Shown: positions 1 to 7,666 of the stretch, one piece after another | How positions within the stretch are numbered: the stretch's first letter is position 1 | Layout: the number at the start of each line of letters is the position of its first letter | Assembly (NCBI GenBank): GCA_947630635.1 | Contig: CANRIJ010000036.1 | Location: forward strand, 1-12,140 | Reading direction: 5' to 3' | Length of the DNA stretch: 12,140 nucleotides | DNA from: an uncultured Spirochaetaceae bacterium | GTDB lineage: Bacteria > Spirochaetota > Spirochaetia > Sphaerochaetales > Sphaerochaetaceae | Program-made: the position numbers and the translations under genes | Notes under the pieces: generated by a model | The model's input: only the letters and a program-made list of their open reading frames with translations | The model's database searches: none | Told to the model about the DNA's origin: nothing

Positions 1-822
1 CTCCATGCCATAGAGGTCTTGGAAGGTATTTGAAAATGCCATAGAGCCAGTCTCATCAAGCATTTTCTTCATTGCAATCTCCTCTCTGGCCTGGTACTTG
101 ATTGCATCGATATTGTCAGTTGCTATGTCATAAGACTCTCTATAGACCTTATAGAGCGCCTCGATCTCATCATCGGTGACTTCGCCCATTCTCTTGACAA
201 GGTCTCCGACTGCCCATGTGTTAACCTGCCACCCGAGCTTAAGCTGAGTCTCGACCTTGTCGCCCTCAGTTACTGCAACCTCTCTCATATTGTCACCAAA
301 GCGCATAACTCTCAGGCTTCTGCTAAAATTGACTCCAACTGCGACTCTCATCCACTTAGAGAGCCTCTTTTGAACCTCTTCGTCCTTCCAGTAGCCTGCG
401 ATTATCTTCTGGGGCATTCTCATTCTGGAAATCAAAAATCCATGCTCTCTGTCGCCATGAGCCGCCTGATTGAGATTCATAAAATCCATATCGATCTCTT
501 CGTTTGGAATCTCCAAGTTGTACTGTGTCGCCAAATGGCAAAATGGCTTTTGCAAGATCGAAAGTCCATTGATCCACATCTTTGAGGGACTGAAGGTATG
601 ACACCAAGTGACTATACCCATACACTCATCGGCGTAGTTTGCCTCTTTGGCGATATCTGTGATCTGAGAGTTGCTCATAGCAGTGACTTTGTACACAAGT
701 GGGTATGGAAGAGACCTAGAGAGCTCATTTGCCATCTCCTCTGCACGCTTGGCAACAGTCTTTAAGACTTCCTCTCCATAGAGATCCTGACTTCCTACAA
801 CAAACCAGAATTCCTTCTTCAT
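1..822 (-). CDS. araA: L-arabinose isomerase AraA (N-terminal 274 residues, runs off the left edge)
   Basis: AraA isomerises L-arabinose to L-ribulose in the cytoplasm, the first step of arabinose breakdown. The reading frame is open from the ATG at 822-820 to the window edge, giving 274 of the roughly 490-500 residues usual for the family. The N-terminus starts MKKEFWFVVGSQDLYGEE, the typical xVGSQxLYG opening. Further on are the family blocks HTFSPSKMWINGL, DMDFMNLNQAAHGDREHG, RFGDNMREVAVTEGDKV and QVNTWAVGDLV, which closely resemble the E. coli protein as I remember it. The metal-binding Glu/His residues lie in the missing C-terminal half, so catalytic integrity cannot be judged. The start overlaps the araD stop (ATGA), and an AGGAG ribosome binding site lies inside the araD end, so the two are probably translationally coupled. 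It is the last visible gene of an araB-araD-araA operon. Confidence 0.96.
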   Translation of the reverse strand, partial: MKKEFWFVVGSQDLYGEEVLKTVAKRAEEMANELSRSLPYPLVYKVTAMSNSQITDIAKEANYADECMGIVTWCHTFSPSKMWINGLSILQKPFCHLATQYNLEIPNEEIDMDFMNLNQAAHGDREHGFLISRMRMPQKIIAGYWKDEEVQKRLSKWMRVAVGVNFSRSLRVMRFGDNMREVAVTEGDKVETQLKLGWQVNTWAVGDLVKRMGEVTDDEIEALYKVYRESYDIATDNIDAIKYQAREEIAMKKMLDETGSMAFSNTFQDLYGME

Positions 823-1517
823 TTCTTCTTCTCCTGTCCGTAATATGCGTTTTTGCCATGCTTTCTGTAATAGTGCTTATCCAAAAGGGCCTTAGAGACC
901 GTCCCTGCATTGGGATTGAGCGTAATCGCGTGATAGTTCATGAATGCAATCTCCTCCATAACCACTGCGTTATGAACAGCATTCATTGCATCTGTTCCCC
1001 AAGAGAATACCCCATGGTTCTTAACCAAGACACCAGGAATGGCATCAGGATCCTTATCCCTGAATGTCTCGATTATCACAAGGCCAGTATTCTTCTCATA
1101 CTCGCCCTGAATCTCCTCATCTGTAAGACTTCTGGTGCATGGAATCTCACCATAGAAATAATCAGCATGGGTTGTTCCCATTGGAAGTAGTCTCTCCCCA
1201 GACTCTGCAAAGCTTGTAGCCCATCTGCTATGAGTGTGGACAATGCCACCGATATTTGGAAATGCCTTATAAAGCTCAATATGAGTTGGAGTATCACTTG
1301 AGGGCCTGAGAGTGCCTTCCACTATTTTGCCATCCAAATCGAGAATGACCATATCGCTTGCCTTCATCTCATCGTACTCAACACCAGATGGCTTAATTAC
1401 CACAAGGCCCTTCTCTCTATCAATGGCCGAGACATTTCCCCATGTAAACACAACAAGATTATGTCTGGGAAGAGCAAGATTTGCCTTTAGAACCTCTTCT
1501 TTGAGTCTCTCTAGCAT
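819..1517 (-). CDS. araD: L-ribulose-5-phosphate 4-epimerase AraD
   Basis: AraD converts L-ribulose-5-phosphate to D-xylulose-5-phosphate, feeding arabinose carbon into the pentose phosphate pathway. The protein has 232 residues, the normal size for class II aldolase/epimerases. Visible motifs are the phosphate-binding GNVSA (27-31) and KPSG (42-45), the Zn2+ ligands of the HTH pair (His94, His96) and His168 in KNHGV, Asp75 in the RPSSDTPTH block, Asp119 in HADYFYGE, and a C-terminal KNAYYGQ tyrosine pair that matches the catalytic-tyrosine region of E. coli AraD. The ATG at 1517 follows a strong GGAGGT site 7 bases upstream, embedded in the end of araB. The gene overlaps araB by 7 bases and araA by 4, as expected of one polycistronic message. 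Its lysine-rich end (EKKK) encodes the araA ribosome binding site. Confidence 0.96.
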   Translation of the reverse strand: MLERLKEEVLKANLALPRHNLVVFTWGNVSAIDREKGLVVIKPSGVEYDEMKASDMVILDLDGKIVEGTLRPSSDTPTHIELYKAFPNIGGIVHTHSRWATSFAESGERLLPMGTTHADYFYGEIPCTRSLTDEEIQGEYEKNTGLVIIETFRDKDPDAIPGVLVKNHGVFSWGTDAMNAVHNAVVMEEIAFMNYHAITLNPNAGTVSKALLDKHYYRKHGKNAYYGQEKKK

Positions 1518-3076
1518 TCAAATACCTCCAATGCAGATCTCTCTATCTTAAGTACCTTCTTATAGTCCTCAAGGTACTTATCAAAGCCCTTTACATCCTC
1601 ATCATCTGCCATGATTGTCTTAATGCTGCAATCTTTGAAAACCCTGTTATCCAAGAAGTCCTCAAGACTCTCATTCCCCTTTAAAACCACATAAGAGGCA
1701 AGAAGCGCCATTCCATAGGGGCCTCCCTCTCCTGCAGTCTCCATCAGAGATACCGGAGCATTGATGGCAGCGCTTAGAATCATCTGTCCAGCTGGCGGTC
1801 TCTTGAAGTATCCGCCATGTCCAAATATCTTATCGATCTTAACGCCCTCATTTCTGAGAATATCCATGCCTATCTTCAAAGTTGCCATGGCACTCATCAT
1901 ATGGCATCTCATGAAGTTGGCCAGATTCATCTCCGAGTCTGGTCTGTGGATAAATAACGGAAGCCCAAAATCGAAGTCCGTAACTCCCTCTCCAGAGTAG
2001 TAGTTGCAGCCCAAGAGCCCACCTGCATCGCTCTCTCCATCTGAGGAGATTGTATATAAAAGCTCATAGACTCTGCCTTCATCTACCTCTACGCCGAGCC
2101 TAGACAGAAACTCTCTGAAGAGTCCAATCCATTTGTTTATATCGGTTGTGCAGTTGTTGCAGTGCACCATGGCAACTGGAGCGCCAGACGGTGTTGTAAC
2201 CATATCAATCTCTCTGTGGACCTTAAGCTTCTTATCTAGGACTATCATAGCAAAATCGCTCGTGCCTGCACTGACATTTCCCGTATTGAGCCTAACAGAG
2301 TCAGTTGCAACCATTCCGGTTGCAGCATCTCCCTCTGGAGGAGCAAAGAGAATGCCACTTGTTAGATCTCCATCTGGATCGAGTATCATGGCCCCCTCTT
2401 TGGTAAGCCTTCCGCCAACCTCTCCTGCAACAAGCACCCTAGGGAAGACCCTTCTCACATCAAAGCCAGTAAGAGACTCGAACTTGTCGGCCATAGAGCT
2501 ATCGTAATCAAGGGCTTTGCTATCAATTGGGAACATTCCGGATGCATCATCGATTCCTATTGCATTCTCTCCGGTGAGAAGTCTATGTACATAGGATGCA
2601 AGAGTCTCTACGTGCTTGATATCACCAACATGATCCTCTTTGTTGAGTATTGCCTGATAGAGATGGGCAATGCACCATCTCTGGGGAATATTGAAATCAA
2701 AGAGGCTTGTGAGCTTTAGAGCACTCTCTCCGGTTATCGTATTCCTCCAAGTCCTAAATGGCACAAGAGGCTTAAAGCTCTCATCTGATGGAATATAGCC
2801 ATGCATCATGGCAGATATGCCAATAGCGCCAGTTGAAGTAAGCTTTACGCCAAACTTATCCTCAACATCCTTCTTGAGTGCCCTATAAGATGCCTGAAGC
2901 CCCTCTACAACCTCATCATAGTGATAGGTCCATATACCATTTTCCAAGCGGTTTTCCCACTCGAAATCCCCAGATGCGATTGGCTTAAATGCATCGTCAA
3001 TCATAACCGCCTTGATCCTAGTAGAGCCAAACTCTATTCCAATTGCGGTTTTAGTAAAATCAATAGTACTCTTCAT
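1511..3076 (-). CDS. araB: L-ribulokinase, FGGY-family carbohydrate kinase (AraB role)
   Basis: This is an ATP-dependent FGGY kinase that, from its operon position, phosphorylates L-ribulose to L-ribulose-5-phosphate. The 521-residue product has the N-terminal actin-like ATPase motif GIEFGSTRIK (13-22), the region PEGDAATGM (247-255) where the FGGY catalytic Asp is expected (Asp250), a GNVSAGTS block (266-273), and the C-terminal GHGGYFKRP and METAGEGGPYG nucleotide-side motifs. It resembles the ribulokinase-type kinases of Clostridia and Bifidobacteria more than E. coli AraB, so substrate specificity is inferred from context. The frame is open to 3118, but I chose the ATG at 3076: it gives the family-like start MKSTIDFTKTAIGIE, and an AGGGG stretch lies 11 bases upstream. 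The longer start would overlap the best promoter -10 element. First gene of the araBDA operon. Confidence 0.93.
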   Translation of the reverse strand: MKSTIDFTKTAIGIEFGSTRIKAVMIDDAFKPIASGDFEWENRLENGIWTYHYDEVVEGLQASYRALKKDVEDKFGVKLTSTGAIGISAMMHGYIPSDESFKPLVPFRTWRNTITGESALKLTSLFDFNIPQRWCIAHLYQAILNKEDHVGDIKHVETLASYVHRLLTGENAIGIDDASGMFPIDSKALDYDSSMADKFESLTGFDVRRVFPRVLVAGEVGGRLTKEGAMILDPDGDLTSGILFAPPEGDAATGMVATDSVRLNTGNVSAGTSDFAMIVLDKKLKVHREIDMVTTPSGAPVAMVHCNNCTTDINKWIGLFREFLSRLGVEVDEGRVYELLYTISSDGESDAGGLLGCNYYSGEGVTDFDFGLPLFIHRPDSEMNLANFMRCHMMSAMATLKIGMDILRNEGVKIDKIFGHGGYFKRPPAGQMILSAAINAPVSLMETAGEGGPYGMALLASYVVLKGNESLEDFLDNRVFKDCSIKTIMADDEDVKGFDKYLEDYKKVLKIERSALEVFEC

Positions 3077-3097
3077 GCAGAAACCATCCCCTAGAGA

Positions 3098-3106
3098 AGT
3101 ATACCA
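3098..3106 (-). promoter_or_regulatory. Probable araB promoter, extended -10 element
   Basis: Read on the minus strand, TGGTATACT is an extended -10 (TGn plus TATACT, 5 of 6 matches to TATAAT). Transcription would start near 3091, leaving a leader of about 15 nt that carries the AGGGG ribosome binding sequence of araB. No good -35 is seen 16-18 bases upstream, which is acceptable for an extended -10 promoter and consistent with an activated or repressed sugar operon. I found no convincing AraR or catabolite-repression operator beside it. Not tested. Confidence 0.4.
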
Positions 3107-3253
3107 TATGAAAACCACTGCATTTCAGATTAACAAAACACCTTTAAAAGAGGTAAAAAAGAGACAGATTCTATTGAATTTCAGCGTTCTTTGAAATACA
3201 AGATAAATCCATTCTCAACAACAAAACAACACATTGCAGAAAAGGGGCAAAAG

Positions 3254-3283
3254 TTGACAAAATCCCCCTGCCGAATTTAAGAT
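3254..3283 (+). promoter_or_regulatory. Sigma-70-type promoter for a non-coding transcript or leader
   Basis: A perfect -35 hexamer TTGACA (3254-3259) is followed after 18 bases by TAAGAT (3278-3283, 4 of 6 matches). Initiation would fall near 3290. No convincing ORF begins downstream before the intrinsic terminator ending at 3386. A TACTAGTA palindrome (3283-3290) sits on the predicted start site and could be an operator, but it may be chance. Confidence 0.45.
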
Positions 3284-3289
3284 ACTAGT

Positions 3290-3386
3290 AGTTTATTGGT
3301 CCGACCGAATCAACTCATACTAAAAGCAAGACTTAACACAATAGGCTTCATCATTTACAAGACACCTTCTCGGTGTCTTGTTTTTT
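3290..3386 (+). ncRNA. Candidate small RNA or terminating leader upstream of the DUF1846 gene
   Basis: About 97 nt lie between a promoter-like pair (3254-3283) and a strong intrinsic terminator (3357-3386). There is no ATG in the stretch. A frame open from a TTG at 3296 has no ribosome binding site and reads through the terminator, so I do not call it a gene. Two readings are possible: a free-standing small RNA, or the 5' leader of the DUF1846 gene, whose start lies 114 bases beyond the terminator on the same strand. In favour of the leader reading, AAAAGCAAGAC (3322-3332) can pair over 11 positions (one G-U) with GTCTTGTTTTT (3375-3385), the 3' arm and T-tract of the terminator, which would act as an antiterminator. 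I recognise no known riboswitch class. Confidence 0.4.
3357..3386 (+). terminator. Intrinsic terminator
   Basis: A perfect 10-bp stem (ACAAGACACC paired with GGTGTCTTGT), a 5-nt TTCTC loop and a following T-run make a textbook Rho-independent terminator on the plus strand. The minus strand has no T-run after the stem. No protein-coding gene on the plus strand precedes it within the window. Confidence 0.85.
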
Positions 3387-3500
3387 GTCCGACCACAACT
3401 TAAACGCATAAAAGAGAGGCTGGTTACAAAATCAAATCAAATTGCCAAAACATTATTGAAATAAAGCACCATAGAAATGAAAATATCATGGGTGTCTAAG

Positions 3501-5003
3501 ATGATAGGCTTCGATAGCAAGAAATACGTAGAAGAACAGACTAAGTATATCCTCGAGAGAGTCAATCAGAGCAAGGGCAGACTCTATATAGAGTGCGGTG
3601 GCAAGCTCTTGCATGACATGCATGCATCAAGAGTGCTTCCAGGCTTTGATGAGAACAACAAGATGAAGGTCTTTCAAGCCCTCAAGGAGCATTTGGATAT
3701 CATCATATGCATCTATGCTGGCGACATTGAAAAGAGAAAGATCAGAAGCGATTTTGGAATATCTTATGAATCTGACGTTCTCAAGATGATCGATGACTTC
3801 GAGAGCTACAATCTCAAATGCGATAAAGTCGTAATAACCAGGTATGACAATCAGAAGAGTGCTGAGATATTCAAAGAGAGACTTCAGAGAAGAGGCATCA
3901 AAGTCTATACACATAGGGCAACCAAGGGCTATCCAACAGACCTGGATACAGTAGTATCAGACCAAGGCTATGGGGCAAACGAATACATCGAAGTAAATGC
4001 ACCGGTTGTAATAGTCACAGCCCCCGGACCAGGGTCAGGAAAGCTCGCAACCTGCCTCAATCAGATCTACCACGAGGCAAAGAGAGGAGAAAAGCCAAGC
4101 TACTCAAAGCTAGAGACATTCCCAATCTGGAATCTTCCGCTAGACCATCCCGTGAATATCGCATATGAGGCTGCGACAATAGACTTGGGGGACATAAACC
4201 TAATCGACCACTTCCACCTAGAGGCATACAAAAAGGTAGCTGTCAATTACAACAGAGACATAGATGCATTCCCCATTCTCCTAAAGCTACTCGAGAGAAT
4301 CACAAATGAGAAATCCCCATACAAGAGCCCAACTGATATGGGAGTCAATAGATGCGGCTTTGGCATCACAGATGACCAGGTATGCAGAGAGGCTGGGAAG
4401 CAGGAGATTATCAGGCGCTACTACAAGCTTCTAGTTGACTACACAATGGGACTCTCATCTGAGCAGGAAATCAAAAAGGCAATCTCCTTAATGGACAGAG
4501 TCAACATAAGCCCAAATGACAGGAAGGTCATTAGGCATGCGCATGAAGCTCTCGAAGAGGCAATCAAGGAGGGAAAGGGCAAAGACGGAACTGCGTGCGG
4601 CGCTGCAATAGAGCTTCCAAACGGAGAATTTGTGACATCCCACAACTCTGATATCCTCCATGCCTCATCTGCGCTTATCTTAAATGCACTTAAGAGCCTT
4701 GCGAAGATAGACTCAAAAAAGGATCTGATCCATCGAAATGTCATAGACAGCATAACCGCAGTCAAAAAAGACAAGCTAAATGGAAAGGGAATATCGCTGA
4801 ATCTTGATGAGACGATAATAGCACTTGCCATGTCAGCCGCATATGATGAGGATGCAAAGAGGGCTGTAGAGATGCTTCCAAGGCTAAAGGACTGCCAAGT
4901 GCACCTCACTCACATTCCATCTGCAGGAGACGCAACAGGACTGAGAAAACTAGGCCTTATCTATACAAGCGACCCAGTCTATCCAACTAAGAACGTAGGC
5001 TAA
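3501..5003 (+). CDS. DUF1846 domain-containing protein
   Basis: A 500-residue member of the DUF1846 family, whose biochemical role is not established as far as I know. The family length is normally close to this. Diagnostic segments are the N-terminus MIGFDSKKYVEEQ, GGKLLHDMHASRVLPGF (33-49), a P-loop-like APGPGSGK (174-181), ETFPIWNLPLDHPVN (205-219), FHLEAYKKVAVNYNRD (238-253) and YKSPTDMGVN (274-283). The frame is open from an ATG at 3477, but I prefer 3501 because it reproduces the usual family start and has a weak GGGTG 6 bases upstream. The 3477 ATG has no ribosome binding site. The stop overlaps by 4 bases the stop of the convergent sugar kinase, with no terminator between them. A candidate terminating leader lies upstream. 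Predicted cytoplasmic: no signal peptide or membrane segment is seen. The neighbours are sugar and nitrogen metabolism genes, which suggests a housekeeping role but does not define it. Confidence 0.93.
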   Translation: MIGFDSKKYVEEQTKYILERVNQSKGRLYIECGGKLLHDMHASRVLPGFDENNKMKVFQALKEHLDIIICIYAGDIEKRKIRSDFGISYESDVLKMIDDFESYNLKCDKVVITRYDNQKSAEIFKERLQRRGIKVYTHRATKGYPTDLDTVVSDQGYGANEYIEVNAPVVIVTAPGPGSGKLATCLNQIYHEAKRGEKPSYSKLETFPIWNLPLDHPVNIAYEAATIDLGDINLIDHFHLEAYKKVAVNYNRDIDAFPILLKLLERITNEKSPYKSPTDMGVNRCGFGITDDQVCREAGKQEIIRRYYKLLVDYTMGLSSEQEIKKAISLMDRVNISPNDRKVIRHAHEALEEAIKEGKGKDGTACGAAIELPNGEFVTSHNSDILHASSALILNALKSLAKIDSKKDLIHRNVIDSITAVKKDKLNGKGISLNLDETIIALAMSAAYDEDAKRAVEMLPRLKDCQVHLTHIPSAGDATGLRKLGLIYTSDPVYPTKNVG

Positions 5004-5896
5004 GAGCGAATAGCCTTTTTGATTCTACTGGAGATACCATCCTCAAAATCGGGGATAGCTCCCTCTTTTGAGACTACATAGGATGAGAGCTCCACTCCTG
5101 CATCGACTGCCTTATCAAAATCTGCGCCCTCAATCAGTGCATATACAAAGGCAGATGTGAAGGAGTCACCCGCTCCAACTGTATCAACTACATCCTCGAC
5201 TCTTTTTGCCTTCTTTTGAATCTTGCCCTCTCTTGTATAGACGTCAACTCCATCAGAGTCCTTAGTGATAATGATTGCAGATAGGCTCCTATACTGAGAA
5301 AAGAGCCACTCCCTCCAATTATCTGAAAGTCCCATCTCACTCTTAAAGAGAGCCTCCTCATCTTGATTCAGCTTTAAAATAGTAGCTCTCTTGAGACCAA
5401 CCTCAAAGACCTCTTTACTGTAGAACTTCTTTCTCAGGTTTATATCAAAGACACGAATTTTTGACTTCACTCTCTCATCGAGAATCTTGAAGGTCTCCAA
5501 AGACTTCTCTGACCTCATAGAAAGGGTTCCATATATAAAGGAGTCAAAGCTTGCCGATCCTATATAGGCAAGATTCTCATCTGAGATCTCAATGTCATCA
5601 AATGCATTTGGCTCATTGAAGATATAGTCGACATTCTTGCCCTCGTCTATCTTCACATTTGAGATTGCAGTTGGATACTTGGAACTCCCAATAAGCACCG
5701 TCTTGATGCCGTACCCCTTTATTAGGTACATCGCAACTCTTCCCGAGCTGTCCTTTCCAAGTGAGGAAACAATATATGAATCCCTATTGTCTAGTCTTTT
5801 GAGATTCACAAGTGTATTCAAAGGTGCCCCGCCAAGCTTTGAGACCCCAGAAGGGAAAACATCAAAGAGTATCTCTCCAAATGCAATATTCGCCAC
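5000..5896 (-). CDS. PfkB-family carbohydrate kinase (fructokinase-like)
   Basis: An ATP-dependent sugar kinase of the ribokinase/PfkB fold, 298 residues, normal for the family. Motifs seen: GEILFDVFP (7-15), the sugar-binding GGAPLNTLVNLKRL (22-35), FDINLR (150-155), KLNQDE (175-180, the N-x-x-E magnesium motif), ITKDSDGVDVY (210-220), and the ATP/anion-hole signature DTVGAGD (238-244) with catalytic base Asp244. The sequence most resembles fructokinases, but substrate cannot be fixed from motifs. The start is a GTG that shares its first G with the asnB TAG stop (TAGTG), and only a weak AAAGG precedes it, so initiation probably depends on ribosomes finishing asnB. The C-terminus overlaps the end of the convergent DUF1846 gene. 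Pairing a sugar kinase with asparagine synthetase in one transcript is unusual, and I see no obvious pathway link. Confidence 0.92.
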   Translation of the reverse strand: MANIAFGEILFDVFPSGVSKLGGAPLNTLVNLKRLDNRDSYIVSSLGKDSSGRVAMYLIKGYGIKTVLIGSSKYPTAISNVKIDEGKNVDYIFNEPNAFDDIEISDENLAYIGSASFDSFIYGTLSMRSEKSLETFKILDERVKSKIRVFDINLRKKFYSKEVFEVGLKRATILKLNQDEEALFKSEMGLSDNWREWLFSQYRSLSAIIITKDSDGVDVYTREGKIQKKAKRVEDVVDTVGAGDSFTSAFVYALIEGADFDKAVDAGVELSSYVVSKEGAIPDFEDGISSRIKKAIRS

Positions 5897-7575
5897 TACT
5901 TATATGCCTTTTCATGAACTCCTCCCACGGCTCTACCTGAGGGTTCATTCATCTTCTTGAATGCCTCATCCCATTCGAGGGCCTTTGCAGTAGAGCATGC
6001 AACAGAGGCCTCGTGAGGAACGCACCTAGCTGCGCTCTCTGATGGGAAGTGCTTAGAGTATATCATACGATAATAATACTCCTCTTTCGTAGAAGGCGTA
6101 TTAATTGGGAAGCGCTTATCAGCCATTGAGAATTCCTTGTCGGATATTTCCTTGGAGGTGACCTCTTTGAGCGTATCGATCCAAGAATAGCCAACACCAT
6201 CCGAGAACTGCTCCTTCTGTCTCCAGACAATCTCATCTGGAAGGTAGTCCTCAAATGCCTTTCTCAGAATCCACTTCTCGATTCTCTCATTCCCATTCTC
6301 ATCCCTAGTCATCTTGTCCTTTGGATTAAGCGTCATGGCAACATCTATAAATTCCTTGTCCAAGAAGGGAACTCTGCCCTCAACACCCCATGCAGCAAGT
6401 GCCTTGTTTGCCCTAAGGCAATCGTAAAGATGAAGCTTTGAGAGCTTTCTGACTGTCTCCTCATGGAATTCCTTTGCATTTGGCGCCTTATGGAAATAGA
6501 GATAGCCTCCAAAGAGCTCATCAGAGCCCTCTCCTGAGAGAACCATCTTAATGCCCATGCTCTTTATAACGCGTGCAAGAAGATACATCGGAGTGGCGGC
6601 TCTTACTGTTGTGATATCGTAGGTCTCCAAGTGATAGATTACATCGCTTACTGCGTCCAATGCCTCCTGGATAGTGAAGTGTATCTCATGGTGAACCGTG
6701 CCGATATGATCTGCAGCCTTCTTTGCGGCAATTAAGTCAGGAGAGCCCTCAAGACCCACTGCAAATGAGTGGAGTCTTGGCCACCATGCCTCCTCAGTAT
6801 CGCCACTTTCAACTCTCTCACGAGCAAACTTAGCGGCAACAGCGGCTATTATCGAGCTATCAAGGCCACCAGAGAGAAGAACGCCATATGGAACATCCGA
6901 CATCATCTGCCTCTTAACTGCCTTCTCGAGCTCTGTTCTGACTCTATCAACAGATGATACGTTCTCCTTAACGCTGTCATAGCTCTCCCACTCTCTTGTG
7001 TACCACCTATGCTCCTTGCCCTCTTGGGAGTAAAAATATGTACCCGGCTGGAACTCTGTAATTACTTGGCAGACTCCCTCAAGCGCCTTAAGCTCGCTTG
7101 CCACATAGTATCTTCCCTCCTTATCCCATCCCTGATAGAGAGGAATGATTCCAATGTGATCTCGTGCAATTAAATACGCGTCTTTCTCCTTGTCGTAGAG
7201 AGCAAATGCAAAGATGCCATTCAGGTCCTCGAGAAAATCGGGCCCCTTATCCCGGTAGAGCGCAAGAATTACCTCGCAGTCCGAATTTGTGAGAAACTCA
7301 TACTTATCCCTATAGCGCTCGCGTATATCCTTGTGGTTGTATATCTCGCCATTAACCGCAAGAACCAAATTCCCGTCCTTGGAATATAGTGGCTGCTTGC
7401 CAGAGGCAGGATCTACAATAGCAAGTCTCTCATGAGATAGAATTGCCCTATCGCCTGTGAAGATTCCAGACCAATCGGGTCCCCTATGACGAATCTTACG
7501 GGACATTTCAATAACCTTCTCTCTAAGCGAAGGCTCTGGATACGAGATATCAAATACACCCACAAAACCACACAT
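5896..7575 (-). CDS. asnB: Asparagine synthetase B (glutamine-hydrolysing)
   Basis: AsnB makes asparagine from aspartate, ATP and glutamine. The 559-residue protein has an N-terminal glutaminase domain (class II, about 1-190) beginning MCGFVG, where Cys2 becomes the nucleophile after Met removal. RHRGPD (29-34), NGEIYN (76-81) and RDHIGIIPLY (138-147) follow. The synthetase domain carries the PP-loop SGGLDSS (235-241) and the SGEGSDELFGGY block (347-358). Long stretches look nearly identical to E. coli AsnB as I recall it, including SPDLIAAKKAADH-like and KEQFSDGVGYSWIDTLKEV segments and the C-terminal SGRAVG..VH..AYK ending, so this is the E. coli AsnB subtype. I chose the ATG at 7575 (GGAG 5 bases upstream) because Cys must be residue 2. 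A GTG at 7581 would add two residues and block the nucleophile. It is co-transcribed with the downstream PfkB kinase. Confidence 0.97.
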   Translation of the reverse strand: MCGFVGVFDISYPEPSLREKVIEMSRKIRHRGPDWSGIFTGDRAILSHERLAIVDPASGKQPLYSKDGNLVLAVNGEIYNHKDIRERYRDKYEFLTNSDCEVILALYRDKGPDFLEDLNGIFAFALYDKEKDAYLIARDHIGIIPLYQGWDKEGRYYVASELKALEGVCQVITEFQPGTYFYSQEGKEHRWYTREWESYDSVKENVSSVDRVRTELEKAVKRQMMSDVPYGVLLSGGLDSSIIAAVAAKFARERVESGDTEEAWWPRLHSFAVGLEGSPDLIAAKKAADHIGTVHHEIHFTIQEALDAVSDVIYHLETYDITTVRAATPMYLLARVIKSMGIKMVLSGEGSDELFGGYLYFHKAPNAKEFHEETVRKLSKLHLYDCLRANKALAAWGVEGRVPFLDKEFIDVAMTLNPKDKMTRDENGNERIEKWILRKAFEDYLPDEIVWRQKEQFSDGVGYSWIDTLKEVTSKEISDKEFSMADKRFPINTPSTKEEYYYRMIYSKHFPSESAARCVPHEASVACSTAKALEWDEAFKKMNEPSGRAVGGVHEKAYK

Positions 7576-7592
7576 AATCACTCCAATTAAAC

Positions 7593-7622
7593 AAAAAAGC
7601 GGTCACTAACGTGAACGCCTTT
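7593..7622 (-). terminator. Imperfect terminator/attenuator hairpin before asnB
   Basis: On the minus strand GCGTTCAC and GTGACCGC form an 8-bp stem with one internal mismatch, a GTTA loop and then TTTTTT. The flanks extend the pairing with A-rich and T-rich sequence. It lies 45 bases after the stop of the GNAT-like gene and about 18 bases before the asnB start. It could simply end the GNAT transcript. If asnB starts from the promoter proposed at 7634-7663, the hairpin would instead be inside the asnB leader and act as an attenuator. Confidence 0.5.
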
Positions 7623-7633
7623 GTTACAGAGAA

Positions 7634-7663
7634 ATGCTAAAACTTTTTGGTGCTTTGAGTAAA
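7634..7663 (-). promoter_or_regulatory. Possible asnB promoter
   Basis: On the minus strand TTTACT (7663-7658) and TAGCAT (7639-7634) are separated by 18 bases, each matching consensus at 4 of 6 positions. Initiation would be near 7626, giving a leader of about 50 nt that contains the hairpin at 7593-7622. The matches are modest in an AT-rich gap, so this is a weak call. Confidence 0.25.
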
Positions 7664-7666
7664 TAA

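Noticed and set aside
729..1190. 153-codon plus-strand frame across araA/araD
   Set aside because: It lies antisense to two clearly conserved enzymes. No domain or start signal supports it.
3012..3194. 60-codon plus-strand frame across the araB start region
   Set aside because: Half of it is antisense to araB, and the rest crosses the araB promoter. No ribosome binding site and no recognisable motif.
3290..3400. Possible tRNA or tRNA remnant near the GTCCGACC repeats
   Set aside because: No acceptor stem, anticodon stem or GGTTCGAATCC-type T-arm can be assembled.
3296..3404. TTG-initiated open frame through the candidate small RNA and its terminator
   Set aside because: No ribosome binding site, a rare start codon, and it would be translated through a strong intrinsic terminator.
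4439..4909. 156-codon minus-strand frame inside the DUF1846 gene
   Set aside because: Serine-rich translation typical of antisense of acidic coding sequence. The opposite frame is a clear conserved family member.
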